The position numbers and the translations under genes were made by a program. Source: Pimelobacter simplex (GTDB taxonomy: Bacteria; Actinomycetota; Actinomycetes; Propionibacteriales; Nocardioidaceae). From it: a DNA stretch of 64,000 nt. Positions within the stretch are counted from its first letter, which is position 1, and the number at the start of each line of letters is the position of its first letter. Positions 1-7,887 of the stretch are shown here, one piece after another. Below the pieces are notes generated by a model. It was not told the DNA's origin. It did no database searches and was given only the letters and a program-made list of their open reading frames with translations. The stretch spans positions 110,634-174,633 of the forward strand of contig JADCLI010000005.1 in NCBI GenBank assembly GCA_016803235.1, given 5' to 3'.

Positions 1-1
1 C

Positions 2-994
2 ACGCCGGACAAGCTCCACAAGGAGCTGCTCAAGAACACCGTCGAGGTGGTCACCGGCGTGTGCGGCACCGTCGGGGAGGCGATGGCCGACCTTCGCGAC
101 ACGCTGCAGTACGTCGCGAGCGCGGCCGACGACCTCGACCTCGACCTGTACGGCGCCGGGACGCACCCCTTCGCCGACTGGACCGGCCAGCAGCTGACCG
201 AGGGCCACCGGTACGCCGAGCTGATCAACCGCACCCAGTGGTGGGGCCGGCAGATGCTGATCTGGGGCGTCCACGTGCACGTGGGGCTGCCGGAGAAGGA
301 CCGCGTGATGCCCGTCCTCAACGGGCTGCTCACCTACTACCCGCACCTGCAGGCGCTCTCCGCGTCCTCGCCGATCTGGATGGGCGTGGACACCGGGTAC
401 GCCTCCAACCGGGCGCTGATGTTCCAGCAGCTGCCGACCGCGGGCCTGCCCTTCCAGTTCGACAAGTGGGAGGAGTTCGAGCACTTCGCCCACGACCAGC
501 TCACCACCGGCGTGATCGACGAGCTCAGCGAGATCCGCTGGGACCTGCGCCCGGCGATCAAGCACGGCACCCTCGAGAACCGGATCTGCGACGGCGTCTC
601 CACCCTGGCCGACATGCAGGGTCTGGTCGCGCTCATGCACTGCCTGGTGATCTGGCTCGACGAGCGCGTCGCGGCCGGCGAGCCGCTGACCACGATGCCG
701 CCGTGGCACGTGCAGGAGAACAAGTGGCGCGCGGCCCGGTACGGCGTCGACGCGATCGTCATCCTCGACAGCGAGTCGAACGAGCGGCTGGTCACCGACG
801 ACCTGGCCGACCTCGTGCCTCGCCTCGAGCCGGTCGCCGCCCGGCTGGGTTGCGAGTCCGAGCTGGCCTCGGTCCTCGACATCGCCACCCGCGGGCCGTC
901 GTACGTGCGCCAGCGCGGCGTGGCCGAGAGGACGGGCAACGACCTGGTCGCCGTCGTCGACTCGGTGGTGACCGAGCTCAAGGCCGGCCTCTAG
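2..994 (+). CDS. Carboxylate-amine ligase / glutamate-cysteine ligase family 2 (YbdK-like), 5'-truncated by the window
   Basis: The frame is open from the window edge, so only about the last 330 residues of a protein usually 370-380 residues long are present. The visible part has the composition and motifs of the GCS2/YbdK group: a histidine-rich strand (WGVHVHVG), the stretch WDLRPAIKHGTLENRICD that resembles the ATP/metal-binding region, and a helical C-terminus. Members form a gamma-glutamyl amide bond with ATP; in actinomycetes relatives range from gamma-glutamylcysteine ligases to enzymes of unknown substrate. No second thiol-pathway gene is visible nearby, so the substrate is left open. 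It ends 12 bp before the convergent stop of the next gene. Confidence 0.85.
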   Translation, partial: TPDKLHKELLKNTVEVVTGVCGTVGEAMADLRDTLQYVASAADDLDLDLYGAGTHPFADWTGQQLTEGHRYAELINRTQWWGRQMLIWGVHVHVGLPEKDRVMPVLNGLLTYYPHLQALSASSPIWMGVDTGYASNRALMFQQLPTAGLPFQFDKWEEFEHFAHDQLTTGVIDELSEIRWDLRPAIKHGTLENRICDGVSTLADMQGLVALMHCLVIWLDERVAAGEPLTTMPPWHVQENKWRAARYGVDAIVILDSESNERLVTDDLADLVPRLEPVAARLGCESELASVLDIATRGPSYVRQRGVAERTGNDLVAVVDSVVTELKAGL

Positions 995-1006
995 GAGGCT
1001 GCTGGA

Positions 1007-2476
1007 TCAGGACTCCGGGAACTCGATCCGGCAGTCGGAGCTCTCGCACGCCGGGGTCTCGGCCCAGACCGTCGCGCTCTCGAAGACGGTGCCGGTCGAC
1101 CTCATCACCTGCACCCCGGTGAACTTCGCCTCCTGCGGCGCCTTGACGACGAACACGACGTCGCCGTCGCCGTCGCCGTCCACGTCGCTCAGCGTCGCGC
1201 CCTCCAGGCTGCGCTGACCGATGGTGGAGGTACCGGTGAAGCCCGCGACCGCGCGCGGCCGGCCGTCGGCGAGGTCGTAGACGGTGAGCTCGACCTCCTC
1301 GTCGTAGGAGCTGGCCTGCACCGCGACCAGGCTGGTCGTGCCGTCGCCGGTGACGTCCCCGACGAGGTAGGCGTCGGCGTACAGGTCGTCCTCGACGACC
1401 GCGCCGACCTCGAAGTCCTTGCCCGTCGAGGTGAGCAGCGCGTAGCCCTGCTTCCCGGAGTAGTAGCCGGTGTAGTCCTCGTTCTCCACCTTCTCGGCCG
1501 GCAGCCGGGTCCACAGGTCGGCCTTGCCGTCGTGGTCGAAGTCGCCGGCCCGGATCTCGGTGGAGTCGATGGTCGCGTTGGTGAGCGAGGCCCAGCGCAC
1601 CGGGTCGGCGAAGCCGCCGGTGCCGTCGCCGAGGAGCACCTGGACCTCGACCGTGCGGTCGTGGGGCCCGACGAGGGCGAGGTCGAAGGTGCCGTCGCCG
1701 TCGAAGTCTCCGGCCTGGACCTGGATCCGGGTGCCGAACTCCTCCAGGGAGGACAGCGCCAGGCGGAAGGTCTGGTCGCCCGGGAACTCCTTGTCCGTCG
1801 ACGACAGGGTCAGCTGGTTGGCGTCGTCGACGAAGGTCCAGCCGAGCTGCTCGTTGGTGCCGTCGCCGTCCCAGTCGAAGGAGAGCTCGTCGGGCTTCGC
1901 GGACTCCTCGACGGCCAGCTCGCTGGTCGTGAACACCGTGCCGTTGCTGCTCGCGGTGACCCGGGTCGTCCGGTCGTAGTCAGGGGAGAAGTAGAAGACC
2001 GCGTCGCCGTGGCCGTCGCCGTCGAGGTCGCCCTGGATCGCCGCAGGCCGCTCGTCGCCGCCGTCGCCCCCACCGGCAGTCGGGTCGTCCTCCCACGGGC
2101 GCAGCGCGGCCAGGGTGCCGGAGGCGCCGGCGAGCAGGACGAGGACGACGGCGAGCGCGATCCACAGGCCGAGGCGGCGGCGCCGGGGCGGGGACGGCGC
2201 CGCGGCGTACGAAGGCTGCGGGCCGCCGTACCCGAGGGAAGGGATGTGGCCGTAGCCGGCCGGCGGAGCGGCCGGGGGCGGCGTCGGCGGTGGCGTCGGC
2301 GGTACGGCGGTCGGCGGGGTGGCCGGGGCCGGCGGGGCCGGGCGGACCCGGGTCGACTCGTCGGCCGGCGCGAACCGGGTCATGGGGCGGCGCTCGTCGG
2401 TCCAGCCGGAGCCGTCCCAGCGGCGCTCCATGCCGTCGCCGTCCGGGTACCAGCCGGGCGGGGTGATGTTGCTCAA
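1007..2476 (-). CDS. DUF2510 domain, single-TM, FG-GAP/VCBS-repeat protein
   Basis: About 489 residues from a TTG start (2476), chosen because it places a DUF2510 motif (PPGWYPDGDGMERRWDG) at the N-terminus. A Pro/Ala-rich linker follows, then one transmembrane segment (LGLWIALAVVLVLLAGASG) after an Arg cluster, then an extracellular region. That region has at least four Asp-rich calcium-loop repeats of FG-GAP/VCBS type (DLDGDGHGD, DFDGDGTFD, DFDHDGKAD, DVDGDGDGD), consistent with a beta-propeller facing outward. Cysteines near the C-terminus (CESSDC) may pair. DUF2510 is a cytoplasmic or membrane-proximal module common in actinobacteria; its ligand is unknown. It is divergent from the acyltransferase at 2624. 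The frame remains open upstream to 4018, but that extension is antisense to the acyltransferase. Confidence 0.8.
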   Translation of the reverse strand: MSNITPPGWYPDGDGMERRWDGSGWTDERRPMTRFAPADESTRVRPAPPAPATPPTAVPPTPPPTPPPAAPPAGYGHIPSLGYGGPQPSYAAAPSPPRRRRLGLWIALAVVLVLLAGASGTLAALRPWEDDPTAGGGDGGDERPAAIQGDLDGDGHGDAVFYFSPDYDRTTRVTASSNGTVFTTSELAVEESAKPDELSFDWDGDGTNEQLGWTFVDDANQLTLSSTDKEFPGDQTFRLALSSLEEFGTRIQVQAGDFDGDGTFDLALVGPHDRTVEVQVLLGDGTGGFADPVRWASLTNATIDSTEIRAGDFDHDGKADLWTRLPAEKVENEDYTGYYSGKQGYALLTSTGKDFEVGAVVEDDLYADAYLVGDVTGDGTTSLVAVQASSYDEEVELTVYDLADGRPRAVAGFTGTSTIGQRSLEGATLSDVDGDGDGDVVFVVKAPQEAKFTGVQVMRSTGTVFESATVWAETPACESSDCRIEFPES

Positions 2477-2623
2477 GGCCTGTTCCCATCCGTTCGCGTG
2501 CAGCCGGGGCCTTCCTACCCCGTGCCGCTGCCGGTCACGCCTCGCCACGCCACCCGATTCCCTTGTGGCGGCCGTCACGAAGCGCGAGGATCGGGACCCT
2601 CCTGCGACGAAAGGGGCTGCTCC

Positions 2624-4087
2624 ATGGTCTCCGTTCCCGGCAACCGCTTGATCGACCCGACCTCCGCGGCGTTCCTGCTCGCGGAGAACCGCAACATGCC
2701 GATGCACGTCGGCGGGCTCCAGCTCTTCGAGCGGCCCGCGGACGCCGGGCCGGGCTACGTGCGGGAGATGTTCGAGTCGATGCGCGACACGGACCGGATC
2801 GCGCCGCTCTTCCTCAAGCACCCCCACCGGTCGGTCAAGACCGGGGGCACGCTGGTCTGGCGCGACGACGAGCAGTTCGACATCGAGCACCACGTCCGGC
2901 ACAGCGCGCTCCCCCAGCCCGGCCGGGTCCGCGAGCTGCTCGAGCTGGTCGGCCGGCTGCACTCCACCCGGCTCGCGTGGGAGCGTCCGCTGTGGGAGAC
3001 CCACGTGATCGAGGGACTCGCCGACGGCCGGGTCGCGATGTACACCAAGCTCCACCACGCCCTGGTCGACGGCATCTCCGCGATGCGGCTCATGGCGAGC
3101 ACGCTCTCCTCCGACGCCGAGCGCCGCAACATGCTCGCGCCGTTCGCCGAGGGTGCCGCCGGCAGGCGCAGGCCGGAGCCCGAGAGCCCCGACTCCCTGC
3201 CCGCCGCGGCCGTCGACGCCGCGACCACGGCCGCCCGCACGCTCGCCGACCTGCCCGGTGACGCCGTCCGCACGGCGCTGTCGATCAGCGCCGACGCGGC
3301 CGGGATGCCGATGGCGCTGGTCAAGACGTTGCGCAAGGGCCTGAGGAACGAGACGTCGGCGGTCTCGCTGGCCGCGCCGCGCACGATCTTCAACCAGTCG
3401 ATCACCGGTGCCCGTCGCTTCGCCGCCCAGGACTGGCCGATCGAGCGGATCCGCGGCGTCGGCAGGGCCAGCGGTACGACGATCAACGACGTCGTCCTCG
3501 CCATGTGCAGCGGGGCGATGCGGACCTACCTCACCGAGCTCGACGCGCTGCCCGACCAGTCGATGGTGTCGATGGTCCCGGTCGGACTCAAGGCCAAGCA
3601 GGCCGGCACCGCCTCGGCCGAGGGCGGCAACGCGATCGGCTCGGTGATGGTGCGCCTGGCCACCGACAAGGCCGACCCGGCCGACCGGCTGCGCACGATC
3701 AGCCAGTCGATGAAGGACGGCAAGGAGGCGCTGTCGTCGATGACGCCGGCGCAGATCGTGGCGATGAGCGCGATCGGCATGGCGCCCTCGATCGTCGTGC
3801 CGATGCTGAAGATGCAGGGCATCGTGCGCCCGCCGTACAACCTCATCATCAGCAACGTGCCCGGGCCGCGGGTGCCGCACTACTGGAACGGCGCACAGCT
3901 GGTCGGCAACTACCCGGTCTCGATCCCGATCAACGGCATGGCGCTCAACATCACCTGCACGTCCTACGCCGGCAACATGGGCTTCGGCCTCACCGGCTGC
4001 CGGCGCACGGTGCCGCACCTGCAGCGGCTGCTGACCTTCCTCGACGACGAGCTCGCGGCGCTGGAGAAGGCCGCCGGGGTCAGCTGA
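2624..4087 (+). CDS. Wax ester synthase/diacylglycerol acyltransferase (WS/DGAT family)
   Basis: 487 residues, the usual family length. It makes triacylglycerol or wax ester by transferring an acyl group from acyl-CoA to diacylglycerol or a fatty alcohol, at the inner face of the membrane. The catalytic HHxxxDG motif is present as HHALVDG (His144, His145, Asp149). The N-terminus has the typical PTSAAFLLAE...MHVGGLQLF strand, and the C-terminal half has SNVPGP and PINGMALNIT, both characteristic of the family. The ATG at 2624 follows AAAGGGG at a suitable distance. Its last 8 bases overlap the end of the convergent DNA methyltransferase. No lipid gene is adjacent, so it is probably a single-gene unit. 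Confidence 0.9.
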   Translation: MVSVPGNRLIDPTSAAFLLAENRNMPMHVGGLQLFERPADAGPGYVREMFESMRDTDRIAPLFLKHPHRSVKTGGTLVWRDDEQFDIEHHVRHSALPQPGRVRELLELVGRLHSTRLAWERPLWETHVIEGLADGRVAMYTKLHHALVDGISAMRLMASTLSSDAERRNMLAPFAEGAAGRRRPEPESPDSLPAAAVDAATTAARTLADLPGDAVRTALSISADAAGMPMALVKTLRKGLRNETSAVSLAAPRTIFNQSITGARRFAAQDWPIERIRGVGRASGTTINDVVLAMCSGAMRTYLTELDALPDQSMVSMVPVGLKAKQAGTASAEGGNAIGSVMVRLATDKADPADRLRTISQSMKDGKEALSSMTPAQIVAMSAIGMAPSIVVPMLKMQGIVRPPYNLIISNVPGPRVPHYWNGAQLVGNYPVSIPINGMALNITCTSYAGNMGFGLTGCRRTVPHLQRLLTFLDDELAALEKAAGVS

Positions 4088-5264
4088 GCTCGGCGAAGCC
4101 GCCGCCGAGCCGCTCGGCGACCGCCCGCAGCCGGGCGCGGGTCACCGACGACACGGTGGCGTGGCCGGCGCGCTCGGCGTTGGAGCCGGGCCGGGTGGGC
4201 TCGGCGGAGTTGACCGAGAGGCAGGTACGACGCCCGCCGTCGGCCGCGTTCGCGAGCGCGACCGCGTGCCCGGTGGTCCCGCTGCCGGCGAAGTAGTCGA
4301 GGACCCGGGCGTCGTCGGGCATGGTGCCGATGACCCGCAGCAGCAGCCCGGTCGGCTTCGGCGACTCGAAGACGTGCCCGACCAGCTCCTTGAGCTCGGC
4401 GACCGCCGTGTCGGTGGAGCCGACCTCCTCGGCCAGCCAGATGGTCGGCAGCTTCTTGCGGCGACCGCCCACGGGGTGGCGCCAGTCGCGCTGGTAGACG
4501 TCAACCCGCGGGCCCCGCGCGCCCCGGACCACGCGGCACTCCAGGTCGTCGGGCCGCTCGTCGATCCGTGGGCGCGACCAGCGCCACACGGCCGGCGTAC
4601 CGTCCCCGAACACCGGCTTGATCTCCTCGGCACCCGCGAAGGGCGTCGTGGCGACCCGGCCCGTCGCCGGGTCGCCCCAGACCGGGAAGTGCAGGGTCGG
4701 CGTGGACAGCGGGTTGAACTTCTTGTTGGTGTTGCGCAGCGGCAGCCGGCGGTAGCGGCGCCCGTCGGGCGCCTCGAGCGGGAAGTCCGAGTCGACCACG
4801 GTGGTCGCCGAGGTCGCGTCGAGCACGCAGCGGGCGGCGTCCTTCGCGTAGACGAGGAGGTACTCGTGCGAGGTCGCGAACCCCTTCCCCAGCTGGCGGC
4901 CCTTGGGGTTGAGGTTGACCACGACCTGGGCGAGGAAGTTCGCCTCGCCGTACACCTCGTCGAGGAGCAGCCGCAGGTGGGCCACCTCGTGGTCGTCGAT
5001 GCTGACGAAGAGCGCGCCGGTGTCCGCGAGCACCCGATGGCCGGCCTCGACCCGGGGCCGCAGGTAGGCGACCCAGGCGGCGTGGCGCCCGGCGGCGCCC
5101 GCGCCGCGCTGCCCACGGAAGTCGTCGTGGTAGGTGAGGTCGTTGCCCGTGTTGTAGGGCGGGTCGAGGTAGATCAGGTCGTGCGACCCGTCGGGCAGCG
5201 TGGCGAGCACGTCGAGGTTGTCGCCCTCGACGAAGGTGTTCCAGGGTCCCGGCTCGTTGGCCAC
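4080..5264 (-). CDS. Solitary DNA methyltransferase, beta-type motif order (N6-adenine or N4-cytosine)
   Basis: 394 residues from GTG 5264. The catalytic motif IV, DPPY, lies near the N-terminus (residues 34-37 within LIYLDPPYNTGN), and the SAM-binding motif I, DYFAGSGTTGHA, lies near the C-terminus. That order defines beta-class amino-methyltransferases, as in type III Mod subunits and CcrM. DPPY favours adenine N6. The central part is the probable target-recognition region. No restriction endonuclease or Res helicase gene adjoins it, so it looks like an orphan (epigenetic or protective) enzyme. It is divergent from mug (25-bp gap) and overlaps the acyltransferase end by 8 bp. The recognition sequence cannot be read from the protein. 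Confidence 0.87.
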   Translation of the reverse strand: MANEPGPWNTFVEGDNLDVLATLPDGSHDLIYLDPPYNTGNDLTYHDDFRGQRGAGAAGRHAAWVAYLRPRVEAGHRVLADTGALFVSIDDHEVAHLRLLLDEVYGEANFLAQVVVNLNPKGRQLGKGFATSHEYLLVYAKDAARCVLDATSATTVVDSDFPLEAPDGRRYRRLPLRNTNKKFNPLSTPTLHFPVWGDPATGRVATTPFAGAEEIKPVFGDGTPAVWRWSRPRIDERPDDLECRVVRGARGPRVDVYQRDWRHPVGGRRKKLPTIWLAEEVGSTDTAVAELKELVGHVFESPKPTGLLLRVIGTMPDDARVLDYFAGSGTTGHAVALANAADGGRRTCLSVNSAEPTRPGSNAERAGHATVSSVTRARLRAVAERLGGGFAELS

Positions 5265-5289
5265 GGGCTCATCGTGACAGGCTCGATGC

Positions 5290-5886
5290 GTGGCGCGCCG
5301 TACCTTCTCCCGAGCCGAGCTCGAGTCCTACCGCGACGCCGTGGTCCCCGACCTGCTCCCGAACGCACCCGGCCAGGTGCTCAGGCTGCTGTTCGTCGGC
5401 ATCAACCCGGGGCTGTGGACCGCCGCGACCCAGACCCACTTCGCGCACCCCGGCAACCGCTTCTACCCGGCGCTGCTGCTCGGCGGCGTGATCACCGAGC
5501 CGGTCGACCCGGCCGACGGGATGACCGACGTCGAGCGGACGATGATGCGCGAGCGCGGGATCGGGATCAGCAACGTGGTGCACCGCGCGACCGCCAAGGC
5601 CTCCGAGCTCTCCGCCGAGGAGCTGCGGGCCGGCGGCCGGCAGCTGGTCGAGCTGGTGGCCAGGGAGCGGCCGAAGGTCGTGGCGATCGCCGGGATCACG
5701 GCGTACCGGACCGCCTTCGGGCTGCCCAAGGCCGTGCCGGGTCGGCAGCCGGAGACGATCGACGACGTGTGGTCCGGTGCCGAGCTGTGGGTCGTGCCCA
5801 ACCCCAGCGGCCTCAACGCCCACGAGACGGTCGCCTCGCTGGCCGCGGCCTACCGTGAGGTCGCCCTCGCCGCGGGGGTCATCTGA
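5290..5886 (+). CDS. mug: G/U mismatch-specific DNA glycosylase
   Basis: 198 residues, somewhat longer than the about 168-residue E. coli enzyme. Mug removes uracil, ethenocytosine or thymine opposite guanine, starting base-excision repair. Both family motifs are present: GINPG near the N-terminus (water-activating Asn in the family) and NPSGLNAHE near the C-terminus (the wedge that enters the helix). The GTG start at 5290 is the first in frame; an ATG at 5286 is in another frame. The gene is divergent from a DNA methyltransferase, a plausible but unproven functional pairing because methylated or deaminated bases are repair substrates. Confidence 0.92.
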   Translation: MARRTFSRAELESYRDAVVPDLLPNAPGQVLRLLFVGINPGLWTAATQTHFAHPGNRFYPALLLGGVITEPVDPADGMTDVERTMMRERGIGISNVVHRATAKASELSAEELRAGGRQLVELVARERPKVVAIAGITAYRTAFGLPKAVPGRQPETIDDVWSGAELWVVPNPSGLNAHETVASLAAAYREVALAAGVI

Positions 5887-5898
5887 TCCGGGCTCGCT

Positions 5899-6111
5899 CG
5901 CTTGTAACTAAGTGTTGCGTACCGAATTTCGGTGCAACAGCGCCGAGGTGGTAGCCACATCGCCCGGGTAGTGGTGATCGTGTCACCGCGCCAGGTGACC
6001 CGACGCCGACTGCTGCACTCAGTCGTGCCGTGTGTCATCCACCCGGGCGTCGTTGCCACCACCCGGGCGTTGTGGCACCGGTTTTCCTGCTGTAACCCTT
6101 AGTTACAAGCG
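5899..6111. repeat. 213-bp structured element bounded by perfect 14-bp inverted repeats
   Basis: CGCTTGTAACTAAG at 5899-5912 is repeated exactly in inverted orientation at 6098-6111. Inside are nested inverted sequences: TGTTGC...GCAACA around ACCGAATTTCGGT (5913-5939), GTCACC/GGTGAC near 5982-5999, and a diverged long inverted pair built on CACTACCCGGGCG versus CACCACCCGGGCG (about 5949-5980 and 6050-6080). The right repeat contains the last codons and TAA stop of the methyltransferase ending at 6099. The region is visibly richer in A+T than its neighbours. It resembles a miniature inverted-repeat element or REP-like sequence; no transposase is present. It could also act as a bidirectional terminator between two converging genes. 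Confidence 0.6.
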
Positions 6112-6740
6112 GTCGCGGCGCCCACGACCATCGGCGTGATCCGCGCCGGCGGGCCGGGCATCCGCAGGTGCTCGATCTCGGTGACCTCGAACGGCGAGCG
6201 GTCGAGCAGGCCGAGGAAGTCGCGGTTGAGGTGGCAGCCGTCGGCGATGCGCGACTGCAGCGGCGTGGCGACCTCGTGCAGCACGCGGAGCAGGCCCGTG
6301 CCGCGGACGTGCTCGTGGAACAGGAAGGTCCCGCCCGGCTTGGTGACCCGGGCCAGCTCGTCGAGCGCGGCCTCAGGGCGGTCGAGCGAGCAGAACACCA
6401 GGGACGCGCTGACCGTGTCGAAGGACGCGTCGGGGAACGGCAGGGCGTAGGCGTCGCCGTCGACGATCTCCCAGGCCGTGGCCCGGATGTCGGCGGTACG
6501 ACGCTGCAGCTGCTTGCGCAGGCCGGGGTTGGGCTCGACCATCACCAGCTCGCTGACCGCCGCCGTGTAGTGCGGGACCGAGAACCCGTTGCCGGTGCCG
6601 AGGTCGAGCGCCCGGCCCCGGGCCCGGGCGAGGTGCCGGGCGCGGATGTCGGCCTGGCCGGCGTCCTCGGCGCGCTGCATGAGGTCGGGGTACCAGCGCG
6701 CGAAGAACCGCTGGCTGCGGGTGCCGGGGCCGTCGGTCAT
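6099..6740 (-). CDS. Class I SAM-dependent methyltransferase (Methyltransf_11 type)
   Basis: 213 residues. Motif I, ALDLGTGNGFSVPHY, binds SAM; an acidic residue ends strand 2 (VEPNP); motif II is near DASFDTVSASLVFCSL and motif III near LARVTKPGGTFLFHEHVRG. The set matches small-molecule or lipid-headgroup methyltransferases (UbiE/PmtA-like), but the substrate cannot be told. The start lies 38 bp downstream of the last mce-associated gene in the same direction, so it may be the distal gene of the Mce transcript. The stop codon sits inside the right arm of the inverted repeat at 6098-6111, so an insertion may have supplied the C-terminal residues ACN. Confidence 0.85.
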   Translation of the reverse strand: MTDGPGTRSQRFFARWYPDLMQRAEDAGQADIRARHLARARGRALDLGTGNGFSVPHYTAAVSELVMVEPNPGLRKQLQRRTADIRATAWEIVDGDAYALPFPDASFDTVSASLVFCSLDRPEAALDELARVTKPGGTFLFHEHVRGTGLLRVLHEVATPLQSRIADGCHLNRDFLGLLDRSPFEVTEIEHLRMPGPPARITPMVVGAATACN

Positions 6741-6778
6741 GCGGGCGACCCTACCGACGCCGTCCCGCGGGGGCTGGG

Positions 6779-7294
6779 TCAGAGCGGCTCGATGCCGGTG
6801 ACCTTCCAGGTGTCGCCGGTCCTGGTCGCCCGCACCGAGAGCTGGGCCGCGGAGACCGCCGACTCCTGGTCGGTGGCGCGTTGCGAGGCCTGGTCGAGGA
6901 ACACCAGCAGGGTGGCGGAGCGCGCGGTGAGCTCCTTGACGGCGGCGACCTGCACCTGGGCGGTGAGCACGAGCTGCTGGCCGGGCGCCTTCTCCTCCAG
7001 CGCGGCGAAGAGCAGGTCGTACTGCTCGCGCGCCCTGCCGGCGAGCAGGTCGTCGGCCGCCTGCTGGGTCGGGGCCGGGTCGGCGTAGTCGTAGCTGAAG
7101 ACCCGGACCAGCGCGGAGGACACGGCGGACTGCACCTCGGTGGTCGCCGCGACCCCCACGACGGCGTGGTTGCCGACGTTGTCCCTGCCGCGGGCGACAT
7201 CGGCCTGCCAGAAGGCGACGGCAGCCGCCGCGACGAGGAGGGCGGCGAGCACGAGGACCCCGTGCCGGCGTACGACGGTCGTCAGCGCGGTCAC
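6779..7294 (-). CDS. Mce-associated membrane protein (Mas type), distal
   Basis: 171 residues from a GTG that overlaps the upstream stop (GTGA, 7291-7294), so translation is coupled. It has one N-terminal transmembrane helix (VLVLAALLVAAAAVAFW) and a periplasmic alpha+beta domain of the SnoaL/NTF2-like kind: a helix with SSALVRVFSYDYADP, strands with QLVLTAQVQVAAVKEL and TLLVFLDQASQRA, and a final TWKVTGIEPL strand. Such proteins occur in pairs at the ends of actinobacterial mce operons and are thought to stabilise the importer. It is the last gene of the operon unless the methyltransferase downstream is included. Confidence 0.85.
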   Translation of the reverse strand: MTALTTVVRRHGVLVLAALLVAAAAVAFWQADVARGRDNVGNHAVVGVAATTEVQSAVSSALVRVFSYDYADPAPTQQAADDLLAGRAREQYDLLFAALEEKAPGQQLVLTAQVQVAAVKELTARSATLLVFLDQASQRATDQESAVSAAQLSVRATRTGDTWKVTGIEPL

Positions 7295-7887
7295 TTGATC
7301 TCCACCGCCACCTGGTCGAGGCCCTCGAGGAGCCAGCGGTCGCCGACCTTGACCAGGTCGGCGGCGAACCGGTTGCGCTTCACGCTCGGCACGGCGGACG
7401 GGTCGGCGTCGTTGCGGACCGTGACCTCGACCGACGCGATCACCGTGGCGGTGCTGGCGGTGAGGTCGAGGACGGCGGCGTCGACGACCTTGCCGGTGGA
7501 GACCATCTGCTGGTCGGCCATCAGCTGGCGGGTCTCGGCGTCGGTCGCCGCGATCTGGTCCTTGAGGGTGCCGGTCGTGACGTCCTGCCACCTCTCCAGG
7601 CCACCATCGACGTCGTCGTGATCGAGGGTGTTCATCGTCTCGATGTGGCTGCGGGCCGTGATCAGCACCGTGTCGCGCAGAGCGGCTCGCGCCACGGCCG
7701 CCTCGTCGTGGTCGCCGGCACGCTGCCAGGAGACGACACCGGCGACCAGCGCCACCACGGCCAGCACCAGCAGGCCCAGCTCGACCGAGCGGCGTCCGGA
7801 CGACTGCGGTGACTCCGGGGGCCTCTGCGTCACGTCCTCGTCGCTGATCTCGATCTCCTCCACGTCGTGCCCGAATCCCGTGGTCAT
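7291..7887 (-). CDS. Mce-associated membrane protein (Mas type), proximal
   Basis: 198 residues. An acidic cytoplasmic head (EEIEISDED) is followed by a transmembrane helix (ELGLLVLAVVALVAGVVSW) and the same domain as the next gene, ending in DRWLLEGLDQVAVEIK, parallel to the TWKVTGIEPL ending of its neighbour. The two are therefore diverged duplicates. The ATG shares one base with the stop of the last Mce gene (TGATG), and the stop overlaps the next start, so three genes are tightly coupled. The expected role is an accessory of the Mce lipid importer at the membrane; this rests on family knowledge and position. Confidence 0.85.
   Translation of the reverse strand: MTTGFGHDVEEIEISDEDVTQRPPESPQSSGRRSVELGLLVLAVVALVAGVVSWQRAGDHDEAAVARAALRDTVLITARSHIETMNTLDHDDVDGGLERWQDVTTGTLKDQIAATDAETRQLMADQQMVSTGKVVDAAVLDLTASTATVIASVEVTVRNDADPSAVPSVKRNRFAADLVKVGDRWLLEGLDQVAVEIK

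Noticed and set aside
1532-2623. Long plus-strand N-terminal extension of the WS/DGAT frame
   Set aside because: It is antisense to the DUF2510 gene, and the ATG at 2624 has a ribosome-binding site and matches the family start.
5850-6062. Minus-strand open frame of about 70 codons in the inverted-repeat element
   Set aside because: No ribosome-binding site or recognisable residues, and it runs antisense into mug; it is explained by the palindromic DNA.
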